From Acanthochromis polyacanthus (Eukaryota; Chordata; Actinopteri; Pomacentridae): a DNA stretch of 64,000 nt. The position numbers were made by a program, and so were the translations under genes. Every line of letters starts with the position of its first letter. Positions within the stretch are counted from its first letter, which is position 1. The stretch lies in contig NC_067132.1 of NCBI RefSeq assembly GCF_021347895.1, positions 26,815,757-26,879,756 of the forward strand, given 5' to 3'. This document shows positions 34,736-46,053 of this stretch, piece by piece. The notes under the pieces are model-generated. The model did no database searches. It was not told the origin of the DNA and was given only the letters and a program-made list of their open reading frames with translations.

Positions 34736-37700
34736 AGACCTCTAGTTGTGTTGTTGACAGAGAAGTAAGAAACCGATGGCTATGATTTCTTAACTCTCTC
34801 ATATTATCAGAGTTTGTACCCATCTTTAATACACAAAACAGCAAATTAACTTCCCTGAAACTCGGTTGCAACATTTAGCTTTGCTGTACCACTTCAAGAT
34901 TTTAAAGGTTCCCATATTGCTGCTCATATGACACACATCTGGAGGCGTTCTTTTGTGTTTGGTGGTTTTCATGTACTAATCTTTACAATGGGAACAGCTG
35001 CCATTTGTTTTGGTGTAATATTCTGGTGTTCGAGCAGCATCTGAGTGGTTTGGAAAGGTTGAACAAAGAACCTTTCCGATCATATGGGAACTGGCAGAAA
35101 TGTGGTTGCTGACAATGTTTAATTATCTGAGTCAGAAAATCACTAAGAGAAAACTTCAAATTACACCTTTCTGGGTGTAACAGTTGGTCAGAACAAACGA
35201 GCAATGTGAAGACATTGGCTCTTGTAAATTTGCATTTTTAATAATTTTCTGACATTTGATAGACTTTGCAGATAAGCTGTTCTACCCTGGAGGTCTTTGT
35301 TTGCTAATCTCAGTCTGACTTGCTGTATTTTGAAGTTCTCCCGAGTGTTTCTTATCCATAAAGGTTGTGGAGCTGTTAGGAAATTAGTTTGGGTTGAGTT
35401 TAATTTGAAAACTAAATCTGCTAGGGTTCAATGGTTTAAAAGATCCATCAAAAACTCGCGTATTTTGAGCATCTAATCTCAGGGATAGTTGAAATGAATA
35501 AGACCCATCGGCGCCCTGTCGAGCTCCACGAGCAGCTTACTTCAGTCTGTTGTGCCCTTTGCAGGAAAGATTTGAGAACTCCTGTTGTTTGATCCCAGGT
35601 TTAGTCTGCGGCTCAGAGCTCTTCCTGCTGTTCAAGAGCAGAAGGAGGCACACTAAACCAGCCTGAACTGTTTAATTTTCTGTTGGTTTCACTGGAATGC
35701 CACATGATCCAGAAGGTACGACAATCAAACCCAGCTGGCCCGAGTCCAGTTTGTTGTTGACAGTCGGGATAAAAATCGCAGCGTGTTTACGGATTCTCAT
35801 CTGCTGCCTCTCGATCTACTTTGTTCCCTTTTAGAAAATCACTTTTTTTTTTTTTTGCGACTGCCCTTGCAATCATGATGGCAGCCATAATAATAAAGCC
35901 TCCCTGGAAACAGACGAGAGCGAACAGGAAGACATTATGTTGTGCAACGGGTAGCAGAGTATTATTTTATAATCCAGTTCTCTCAGGTGTCAGTGCAGAG
36001 CTGAAGTTCACCTCAGGTTTACAAAGTTCGCTCACCTCCAGCTCTCTGCAGTTTTTACACTTCTTGTCACTCACTTCTCTCCATCCACCTCTTCATCCAC
36101 TTTTTGTTGGTTCCCTCCATTTTATTGCTTTTTGTTTAGAAAATTGCAGCATTTATAAACCATTAGAGCCTGACAGACGCATTTCCTTTTAGTGGAATTG
36201 CGTATGAAGTTGCCAAGATTTCACCACATCGATGCAGTGATATAATAATAGCAGGAGCAGAAGCAGAGCCTTGTGATTATTCCATATTTGTTCATTCTGA
36301 AATAGTAACGTAATGAAGACAGATCAAACTTCTGCAAAGTAATGTCCTCATAAACATTTGCCTGGTTTGCCACTTCTGCAACTAGGCTACTGTATGTCAA
36401 CACCTCAGTGAATAAAGCAAGATATTTATTTCCATTATGCATGAAACGCAGATTTTTTTTTTCTTAATTTGCAGGTCATACAGTTGCTCTATTGTGCAAA
36501 TACCAAATTCCAGACAATCTTCCCTACACAGTTAGGCTATGATACCTCATTTGCCAGCATTTTACATGTGAAATATATTAAAAAAATATTTATTTCATGC
36601 TTCACATAAAGGCTAATACTAAAAATCTGCAAGTAGTATCATATCAAATGACGAAAGATCTGGAAAGCTTGAACTCTTCTGTCAAAACCAAGATACAGCA
36701 TGTATACCTAGTGCTTCTAATGACTAAGATAAGAAGCTAAAAGGTTGTGAAATCACCTCGAAAATAGCCTTCGGTTCATAGTGTGAAAGATACCAGTGCT
36801 TCAGCATGGATAAGGTCACTAAAACATAAGGAAAGATCATGGTTAGTCATTAAAAACACATCTGTAAGAAGGTGTTCTACATGCACATCCACCACCCCAG
36901 CCTCCACACTTCCTGCTTCACTGCACATGTACTGTAAATACCAGCATTTTTTGCACCGTATTCTTCCCCCGGCACGAGTTACACATTAATAATATCTTCT
37001 TTTGCACACTGGTTTCCTAATTTTTCTTAAACGTAGCATGTATGAGCTACTGGATACCTTAAAGTATCCATAGTACTGTATTTAGCATTGCTGTTATTAT
37101 TCAAGATGAACATATTTTTAAAGAAAAATGCAATAGTGCATATTCTTGTAGGGTCGTAGGGTTTGTCAGTCTTGTCCTTTACCTGTTGCCTTTGCTCAGC
37201 TTGTCAACTGCATACTCATTTCTGAGTGCATGGCTGCGTGTACTGGTGGAAATCATTTGTGTGGCATGTTGATATGGTTGGGTTGGTTCCATTTTGGATC
37301 CAGCTTTGGTCCAGTTGGTAGAATGCCTCTATTTGAAAAGCTCCAAGTTTTTCAAAAACTAATCTCTGTCCTCCTGAGCACTTTTATTTATTTTTATTTA
37401 TTTATTCATTTTTCTTGATTGACAAAACTACTGGACAGCAGCATTGCTAATTAAAAACATGAACTCTGTAGAGTAAAATCAGAATCCTGGCTCCCTGAGC
37501 GCCGGTGTTTTGAATGTTAGCTCTTGATAAACCCATAATAAATAGATTTGATGAGGAACTTCAAAAGGAGGCTGATTCATGAAGTTCATCCATTTTTTTT
37601 GCAGCTTATCTGAGTCTGTGTTGTGAGGGCAGCGGGTTCAGGACTGTTCAGCCGAGTCAGAAATTAAAGAATATTTCCAGTCTATTTTTACCTGCATTTC

Positions 37701-37880
37701 CCATTGTGGCTGTAACTTTGAACTCTCCACAGCTGTTGGAGAGAATAAAAAAAAACAAAACACTTCTTAGTCAGACTGACTTTGGAGGACGAATTCAGGA
37801 CCTCCATTTGAGATTTTGTACGTTATTTACATGTGTTAGCATTACTTACAGTAGTTTCCGTATTTGCTGTTCGCTGTAAT
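34736..37880. other. Single-copy stretch, no gene recognised
   Basis: A 123-codon plus frame at 35821-36192 starts in a poly-T region and shows no domain. A balanced-composition block near 35500-36200 may be conserved. Nothing else is recognised. Confidence 0.4.
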
Positions 37881-38100
37881 TACCTCCGCCAAGGAGGTTA
37901 TGTGACACCCGGTGTTTGTGTGTCCGTCTGTCTGTCTGTCTGTTAGCAAGATAACTCAAAAATGCCTGGGCAGATTCAGATGAAATTTTCAGAGGATGTA
38001 GACTATGCTAAGAGGAAGAGCTGATTTAATTTTGGTGGCAATCCGGAAAGGATTCTGGATCACTTTGAATTTTTTAGTATGTTTTAGTATGTAGTCCAAC
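37881..38100 (+). mobile_element. 'ACCTCCGCCAAGGAGG' element, right end lost
   Basis: It begins TACCTCCGCCAAGGAGGTTA TG, identical to the start of 52612-52849. An internal (GTCT)n run at 37921-37944 and 'AGATTCAGATGAAATTTTCA' followed by 'GGATCTGGAT'-like words match a frequent teleost repeat. The inverted right terminus (CCTTGGC.GAGGT) is missing; sequence passes into a SINE at about 38112. Confidence 0.7.
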
Positions 38101-38111
38101 AAATTGGAGCA

Positions 38112-38240
38112 AGGTGTCCAGATAGCTCAACTGGTTAAGAAGGTGATTCATAAACAGAACTGTGTCAGAGACGCAGGTTTGATTCCAGCTCATGATCCTT
38201 TACTGCATGGGTTTCCTGTTTTCCTCTCTATCCTTGGTGG
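38112..38240 (+). mobile_element. tRNA-derived SINE, 3' truncated
   Basis: An internal Pol III promoter is visible: an A-box-like TAGCTCAACTGG at 38123-38134 and a B-box-like GGTTTGATTCC at 38176-38186. The distance between them (about 42 bp) suits a tRNA-derived head. It is followed by CCTTTACTGCATG, the start of a remembered SINE body. The head does not fold as a functional tRNA, and the family also occurs at 52364. Confidence 0.75.
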
Positions 38241-39372
38241 AGGTCTGCACACTCTGAGTGCTTTTCTAGTTGCTAGCTGCGCTTCCAGCTGGCCATTATA
38301 GCTTTTTGTGGTGGGTAATTTGAGTTTCACGTGACATTCACTTAGTCTCAGAACCACATAAAATATTGTCACATGCACCTAATATAAGCTCAGAGGGAAA
38401 ACTTGCTTGACCCCACACTCAACCCCAACCTCACTCTTTGAGTTGACTTTTGAGACTTTTAAAGCAGGACAGTGGCCGATAACTCCACTTGTATTGATCA
38501 TCTATTGCAGTTACTGACTGATTGACCAAATAATATTTAATACTAACAATTTTATTTTGTTATTTTTTAAAGTTAAGGGGGTTTCCCCACAGCAGAATAC
38601 AGTAACAAAAGGTACCTCCTTTAGGATTGGCTGCAAAAATTACACCTTGGCATATCAAAATGTAATTTATAATAAAACTCACAAGAGACAACAGTGTCTA
38701 CAGAACATATAATTCAAGAGTGCAGTTCAATTCATAATTTTTAAGTCAAATCATGCAAAATACATCAAAGGGCAGTGGTGCAAAGAAACTAAGCGCATTT
38801 ACGCATATAGGGGATTTGAGTGTTTCCATTTTCTGCTCCTTTATACTTCTACTAACATTCAAAGGCAAATATTGTAGTTTTTACTTCACTATATTTATTT
38901 GATTATTAATATTGCATGTCCAGATTAATAATACAAGATAGAATCAATAATTAATCTGTTATGTAGCCCGTAATTTCTAGATGTCACCCAATAATAAAAT
39001 GTATATTATTCTGGACCTTTCTGCATGATGAGTACTTTTACTTTGAGCGCATTCAGCTTATCTGATGCTAATCATTCTCATAATGTTGCGCTGGGATGTA
39101 CATTTAAAAACTGCTGAGGATTTCTCAGAGGAACAAATGTGTGGAGAAAAAAAACCAACCAGAAATAATAAATTGCCTGGCTCCTCTTTCACCTCCACAC
39201 AGCTGGTCAACAGCATGTGGGTGCGAATGTCAGATCAAATCCAACACTACTTCCGACACTATCGTACCATCCAACATGCAGTTGGAACACAACCATAAGT
39301 CCAGCTTCAGCATTGCAGCCAAGACACTGGTCTCTGATGCTACATCCTCCATTTCTTTCTTTGGATCCCGAA
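38241..39372. other. Single-copy AT-rich stretch
   Basis: I see nothing recognisable. Frames at 39065-39425 overlap on both strands and run into a LINE remnant. Confidence 0.4.
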
Positions 39373-39440
39373 CCATTCCCAAGCGACATGTAATCCCTCC
39401 AACATGTTGTAGGGTCTTCTCCTAGCTGGACATGTGATCC
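39373..39440. repeat. LINE (L2/Maui-like) remnant
   Basis: CATTCCCAAGCGACATGTAA TCCCTCCAACATGTTGTAGG GTCTTCTCCTAGCTGGACATG resembles the well-known 'GATATGTAATCCCTCCAGCG' region near the 3' end of L2-type LINEs in fish (from memory). Too short and decayed to encode anything. Confidence 0.5.
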
Positions 39441-39537
39441 TGGATCCAATGGTTCCAAGGGTCTCCAAGGCTAAGTGGTTTGACTCTATGAACCTGTTCT
39501 GGTCACATTTTGACTCACTGTGGGCTCATTTTTCACT

Positions 39538-40146
39538 GCAGTATAAAAAGCTGCGCCTCTATGGAAACAGAAAAACCATGAATACAAGAGAGAAGTCAAA
39601 ATGAGAAGTTATAAAGCCATTTATCTTGAAAAAAGCAAAAACGAATGTTGAATTTCTTTGATTACTTGTTTTACAAAAATTGAAAAAACATGGAATCAAC
39701 CTGTTCAGCATCTTTCAAAGTTCCCACAGGTGCTAGTAATACTGGAAAGACAATTGGTGGCTCTACATGCTGTAGATATTTTACTGCTTACATTTTAAAT
39801 TTGTTGCCATACTTTCATCCTTTGTATTTGGTGTAAACACAGCCTGCAATTCAGCCCTGTTTAGCAAAACAACTCAGAATTTTTGTCTCATAACTATTGG
39901 TCACAGCTGAGTGACTAATGGCTCCATGGATGCATTGAGTATGGCAGAATTTTTTAGTTTTTTATCAAATTAAGTTAAAGCAAAGAGTTAATTTTTTGGC
40001 GAATTTTCAGTTTAGACTTGTGGAAAAAGGCGATTTTAATGAAATATTAGATGTATGTAATCATACATGATTCGTTAAGAGTGTTGGAAAGTAGAAAATC
40101 CTTCAATTTTATTTGGTTTTTAGGTTTCTGGCTCTGATAATAGATG
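39538..40146 (+). repeat. Dispersed repeat D
   Basis: Shares with 59400-59955 the blocks GTTGAATTCTTT/GTTGAATTTCTTTG, TTTTACAAAAATTG(A/G)AAAA, GATTTTAATGAAATAT or TTTTGATGAAATAT, and TTTCT(G/T)GGCTCTGA. Its left part also matches 13866-13950. It ends at a TA into which a family A MITE has inserted. Non-coding. Confidence 0.65.
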
Positions 40147-40516
40147 TACACTACCATTCAAAAGTTTGGGGTCACCCAGGCAATTTCATGTTTTCCATGA
40201 AAACTCACACTTTTATTCATGTGCTAACATAATTACACAAGGGGTTTCTAGTCATCAATGAGCCTTTCAACACCATTAGCTAACACAATGTAGCATTAGA
40301 ACACAGGAGTGATGGTTGCTGGAAATGTTCCTCTGTACCCCTATGGAGATATTCCTTTAAAAATCAGCTGTTTCCAGCTAGAACAGTCATTTACCACATT
40401 AACAATGTCTACACTGGATTTATCATTCATTTAATGTTATCTTCATTGAAAAAAAAATGCTTTTCTTTCAAAAACAAAGACATTTCGAAGTGACCCCACA
40501 CTTTTGAATGATGGTA
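40147..40516 (-). mobile_element. Tc1/mariner-like MITE (family A), complete copy (370 bp with TA)
   Basis: The left terminus ACTACCATTCAAAAGTTTGG GGTCAC and the right terminus GTGACCCCACACTTTTGAAT GATGG are inverted repeats of about 26 bp, with TA at both outer edges (40147-40148, 40515-40516). The interior contains CTGTACCCCTATGGAGATAT and AACATAATTACACAAGGGGT. No transposase frame. It is the best-preserved copy and serves as the reference for the copies at 2858, 12114, 21246 and 49789. Confidence 0.88.
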
Positions 40517-42536
40517 TCATTTCAACAGCTCTTGCCTCTGAAACCTGCTAAACATTTTGGGATTCAGAGGGTTAAACATAACTGGACAAAATGTGTCCAC
40601 TGGATTTACAACTGACTGATTTATAATCAGTCCTGGACACTGAGTCTTTTCAGGGTTGAGCTTTCCACCTGCTCCCAGCTTTAGTGAACACAAATAACAC
40701 ATAAAAAGCACCAAAACATACCTTAATGCCCCTCATATTCTATTTCCCAAGCAAAAAACATCCTCAGCCCGGCACTTTATCGGTGTGTTTTTCTAACTCC
40801 ACCACCTCATCAGACTGAAGCAAATTTATCATTTTTTCTATCAGTCTGTCAGCTGGTGGAGCCTTTTTTCAACCAGTTGGAAGAAAGGGAGAAAAAAAAA
40901 GCGAGAAACAAATCAATGCAGGACTCGGCAGTGAAACTCTGTTAGGATTGGCCGGGCATCACCTCTCATCAGTATTCCATAATCATTCTCCGAGTCTAGA
41001 AGCGAGCATGGGCTCCTTTAATTGTCCCTCTGCAGGCGAGAGAGTTTAAAAAGAAGAAGAAAAACACCACATTCACAGAGCTGTCAAGAGGAGTGCAGAG
41101 TAAATACAGCTAGCCATCATCCCGGCTCCTTACACACCCCATTATTTATTGGCCTTGCAGATGCCCTTGCCTCGGATTGCTTCTTTTGCAGCCCTCTCTC
41201 GTCTGCTCTCCATCACCGAGTAAAGTCATGATCCAGCTGGGATTTTTACTGAAGCTGCTGGCCTGAAAAACATGCTAACCCACGGCGTAGCGTTTCAAGA
41301 TGACATGTCACCCCCCGATTCAGTAATCAGGGGCGCCGTGGTGCCAGGCAGCTGGTGCCAGAGCTGGTCCTTCATCTCGATACTCAGCATTTGAATACGT
41401 GCTTTAAGCGAAACGTGTATCCAGCGCTCTCTTTTTTTTGAAATTCAAATGTGGTAAAACACCTGGTCTTTGGTGGTTGTCAATTATAATTCAGCCAGAG
41501 GCTCATTAGTGAAATTACTTCTCTTAAAAGAGATGAAAGGACATTTTCATAATAAAACCATCATGTTTCAAACACTGCGGTTCAGTGAGCAGCCTGACCT
41601 GCGACGGGTTTCGCTTTGACTGAAAACATTTGAGCGCACCAAATGCAAAATTTACACACAGAATCAGATTCAGTTCAGAGGCACAGTTTGAGAACATGAG
41701 AACCCTTTTCTGAAAAAAAAAACCTCGAAGAAACTGAGAAGTTAAAAAAAGAAAAATGTGCAATCTTTTCACTGTGAAATCTGAGTTCGTTCACTCACCA
41801 AATGGAAAGGGGAGAAGCTCAAGGTAACTTCACGAGCGTCTCTCTGCAATACATGCCAGTCAAAAGCTTTCTTTCTTTTGTTAAACTTCAACAAATGAAC
41901 TCTTTAAAGACTAGAAAAAGACTGTTTGCTGATTTTTCTGTTTGTGATAAAGTTGCCGGAGATTATTGTTCTCGCCAGTGATCATTTATGCCCAGAAGAA
42001 TGACATATTTTCAGTATTCTCAGGTGGTATTTTCCTTTGTTGATGAATTTTTGAGTGTTTAAGTGTTGAAAGACATTTAAGGGCTGCGTATTCGCAGGTT
42101 TAATTCAAAAGGTTGAGGTCCAGTTCAAGCTGTCAGGGAAAAATACATAAAAACCAGAAGAAGGCAAAGTTTGATGCCTGATAGAATAAGAGAAAGCAGC
42201 TTTTTTCTTTTTGTCTGCAATAGTCAGAGTGTTATTGGAACTCTTCTACATTAAAATAACATCACATTTTGTATTGTTGAATTGAAATAATGCATAGAAA
42301 TACTAAAGGCCCCCCTGATGAATCAAATTATACTGTCAGAACTGACAATGCAGTAAAACACTTGATATTAAAAATAACAGAAGACATAGACAATTTATAA
42401 AAGGCTCTTTGGTCTAATCTCCCTGTTTGAATTAGGAGGCAAGGTTGTGCCACAACCTTTAGCTTCTGCTACAACATAATTTACAACAAGGAATTTCAAC
42501 TAAAAATGTATTTTATTGAGCTTTAGACAACCAGTT
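40517..42536. other. Single-copy stretch; 40800-41500 a possible conserved block
   Basis: No gene or repeat is recognised. The 40800-41500 part is balanced in composition, with TTTAATTGTCCCTCTGCAGG near 41017, and resembles conserved non-coding DNA. A 69-codon frame there (41022-41231) has no domain. Confidence 0.3.
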
Positions 42537-43545
42537 TGGCATTTTATCCACTTTTAGTCTGCAAATTAGGTCAAAGGTTGATGCCAGCATCATATGCAGC
42601 TACAGCCAGGGTGTTGTTAGTTAGCTTAGCATAATGACAAACAAAAACAAAACTAAATCTTCCTACTGGCACCTTTAACACCACACTCTGAAAATGTTAT
42701 TTCATGTTATTTTGTAACATTTTATCCACTTTAAATCAACAAGTTTCATCAGAAGATTGATGCCACAATCAAATATGCACCTATAACTAGGGTATTGTTA
42801 GCTTAGCTTAGCATAAAGACAAACAGAAACAAAACAAAATCTTCTTACTAGCATTTTTAACACTCTGTAAGTAATATTTCATGTTATTTTTTTTTGACAT
42901 TTTATGAATTTTAAAACAGGAGGTTGATGCCACTATCAAATATGCATCTACAATGAGGATATTGTTAGCTTTGGTTAGCTTAGCAGAAAGACTGCAAAAA
43001 GAGCTAAAAAGCCAATAAGGTTCTCTCCAACCTAACAAAATCTGCATACAAGCACCTTTTAATACTCTGTAAAGAATATTTTAGATGATTTTTTTTTTAC
43101 ATTTTACCACTTTAAATCAGCAAGTTTCATCAAAAGGTTGATGCCACTTTCAGATATGCACCTACAAACAGAGTATTGTTAGCTTAGCATAAATACTCCA
43201 AAAGGGCTAAATGGCTAATCAGGCTTTGTCTAAGTTATTAAGATCTTCCAACCAACACTTTTAACACTCTGTAAATTAAATTTTGTGTTATTTTTTGACA
43301 TTGTATCCATTTTAAATCCGCGAGTTTCATGCTATTTTGTTAGCTTAGATTAGCTTAAAGACTACAAACAAAGCTAAAAAGCTCGTCTGGCTCTGTCCTA
43401 ATTAACAAAATCTGCCAACCAAAATGTTTTACACTCTGTAAATAAGATTTCATATTATTTTTGACATATAAATTAATAACGTCTGCCTACCAGTGCCTTC
43501 AACACTTCATTAATAAAATTTTACGTTACAAAAAACAACAACAAA
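42537..43545 (+). repeat. Satellite-like tandem array, about 180-200 bp unit, five to six units
   Basis: Units start with ACATTTTATCCACTTTAAAT variants at about 42538, 42717, 42897, 43099, 43298 and 43464 (partial). Each carries 'GTTGATGCCAC..TC', 'GTTAGCTTAGCATAAAGAC' variants, 'AACAAAATCT' and 'AACACTCTGTAA'. Spacing is 179, 180, 202, 199 and 166 bp. The core is the same family as 33102-33157, so an interspersed repeat has become tandem here. Non-coding. Confidence 0.85.
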
Positions 43546-44458
43546 AAAACAACTAAGCTAAGTAAGTTAATAGTTTTAGTAAGCTAGTATCTTTTCAGGT
43601 TACTTTCTGCAATAAAGCAAAATTCCACAAAGGGTCAAACAATTACCAAAAAGCCACAGGAATCCCAAAAAAGTTGATCTTTTATCAATCTCAAAATAGT
43701 CTATGGTGTTATTGGCACATTCAAACAGCAAATTCTTGTTGCATTTATCTCATCTCTCGTGGCTGTACCACTAAGATTAACAGAGAAATGCAGCACAGTA
43801 GATTAAAACACTGGACTGGAATGACGACTGAGTGGTCATATTTCAAGTAAATGAACTGAGGTTGCTGCAGAAATTACAACCATTATAAGAAAAATACATA
43901 GCCTAATCATACTGTAATTAGGGTTGGATGTTGGGGGTCGGGAAAGAGAAATTATGGAAACAAAATGTGAAAGAATAATCAGAATATTAGCCTTGGGCAG
44001 TTCTAAAGGGCGTTTTCATGAGCACAATAATGTAGAAAAACTTTTCAATTATCAATTAATTATCCATCACATTTTCCTCACCTTTTCAATAGGCAATTAT
44101 TAGGAATACGTGGACGTACTGTATTAAGCTGAGGCCGTAAAGAGCAGTTGTTATGTTTGATATTTAATAGAGCACTAATGTGTGAATGCTAACATTGTTT
44201 GTAATATTGGAACATCTGTGGCTTAAAGGGAAATGCTGGACATTGAGCAAAAACATTCAAGTTCGTTCAGCTTTATTTATGTAGATAGTGCACTTCACCA
44301 TTTTATGTTAAAGAGAAAAACCCAACAAATCCAGACGATTCCTTTTCAGCATGTTCTACTAACTTCTAACAGAAAGACACCCCAGCAGAACCAGGCTTTG
44401 GTAGGGCAGGCATCTGCCTCAACCAGTCAGGGTGATGGTAAAGGTTTTTTGAGATAAA
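43546..44458. other. Single-copy AT-rich stretch
   Basis: I see nothing recognisable. Confidence 0.45.
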
Positions 44459-45010
44459 CTATGGTGATCCTCTGACGTTTCAGGCCATCATCAGGTCAAC
44501 ATTTGAATTGGTTCAATATTGTGTATAAAAATTAGCTAAAACATTCTCATCAAGTCCAGCTATACTTCTTTTTTGGTGCTATTGACCAAATGTTAGTATG
44601 CTTACATGTGCACATGGTTGACGTTATATCTGCTTGATATCGGCTTGCTAGCATTGTCATTGTCAACATGTTGTCTCTAAGCTAGTAGCTTCTATACAGG
44701 GGTGGTGGTTTGGGTTTTTTGTTGGTATTATCTTCGACTCAGGTTCAGACTGGAATATTTCTAGTAAATCAGCTAATGGGTGAAATGAATCTTGAGATTG
44801 ATCTCCAGATGAGGAATCTTGGTGATTTTGGCCATCGTGACAGAAACATTTGTAGTTTTGATCTCAACAACTATTGGACATGACTTAATAATAGTAACTT
44901 TAATGATTATCTGCCTCTTCAAGATATATATTAGTTAAATAGTTTGGTTTCTGACAAAATAGCTTAAAAATAACCTTGTGTTAGAATGTTAGCATGCTAA
45001 TATGGCAATT
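44459..45010 (+). repeat. Decayed 'CTCAACAACTATTGGA' dispersed repeat (family G)
   Basis: GGTGATCCTCTGACGTTTCA, GCCATCATCAGGTCAACATT, GATCTCAACAACTATTGGAC and GTTAGCATGCTAATATGG match a repeat that I remember as abundant in teleosts. It is strongly decayed and the boundaries are approximate. Non-coding. Confidence 0.5.
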
Positions 45011-45118
45011 TAAGATAGCAAAATCAAGTCACTGATATTTATACAGGAAATTTACACCAAGTAATGTTACAAATGTACCTCACAAACTGAAAGACTAACA
45101 TTGGAACCCTTCAATAAT

Positions 45119-45162
45119 ACATATGTGTGTGTGTGTGTGTGTGTGTATACATATATATATAA
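45119..45162. repeat. (TG)n(TA)n compound microsatellite
   Basis: A TG run at 45124-45147 is followed by ATACATATATATAT. Probably length-variable. Confidence 0.95.
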
Positions 45163-46053
45163 TTTATCTTCCTAAAGAGGGAAACTGGGCACCAACAACA
45201 GACAGCATATAGAGAACGTTTTACAGTTCAAACATCAGTGGCCTTATTTTGAGCACGTTAGCATATAGCATATAGCACATCTAGCAAAGGTATAAGCTAA
45301 CATCTCAGTGAAGTAGAATCATTTAAATGAGATGAGGTACTTAGGTAGGGAAATTGGTGCAACTTGAAGCCAATTTTTAATCTTCTGCCATTAAATAAAC
45401 AGTTAAAGAGACACTAAACTGCATCCCATAGTGTTCAAGAGTCTTTACACAGTGCAAATTCAAATACAGTTGAAACAAACAACCCGAGTCAGTCTTAAAT
45501 CCACATTTTTTTTCTGCCCGAATCGACTTGAGCTGAAACTTGAACAATGTGAGGAATAATTACCTCCTTCGAGGTGCTGAGACCTGCCCCCGTCTTCATC
45601 TCCACTTGAGGAGGTGTTGAATTTAAAACGAAGACGAAGGGTAATTAACAAAGATGGTGCCGTCTCTCTGGGGACAAACGCCACTCGCATAGCCAATGAC
45701 CATCAAACGCAGCATCTTAGGTGCAAGGTGTGATTCTCAGAAAGAGGATCTGCATGTAATTGGAGTCGAGAGGGTGCCGCGATGGAAAGTGCTTATCAAG
45801 ATCTGGATGATTTTATCCTTCAGATTCCTCCCATGGAAACTTGTTAGAGCTCTCCAAGATTATTCAGCATTTGTTCAATGTATAAAAATGCAAGATGTTT
45901 TAGAAGTGCTTCAATCTCCAGAGTGTTTAGCTCTATTGTATAGTTGTCAGGTTGATACATAGAAGTTGAAGTGTTAGGTTACAAGATGAAATAAAAACCC
46001 AAGGACACTACAAGTGGAGTCAATCAGAACTTTTCTCGTATAGAATACTTGTG
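45163..46053. other. Single-copy stretch
   Basis: No gene is recognised. The 88-codon frame at 45696-45962 has no domain. The sequence just left of 46054 is the unique target of the RecQ-carrying element. Confidence 0.4.

Noticed and set aside
35821..36192. 123-codon plus-strand open frame
   Set aside because: Starts in a poly-T tract, giving a run of Phe. No domain was recognised.
42537..43545. CRISPR-like array of regularly spaced repeats
   Set aside because: The units are whole diverged tandem copies of 166-202 bp with no short identical repeats or unique spacers, in a eukaryotic context.
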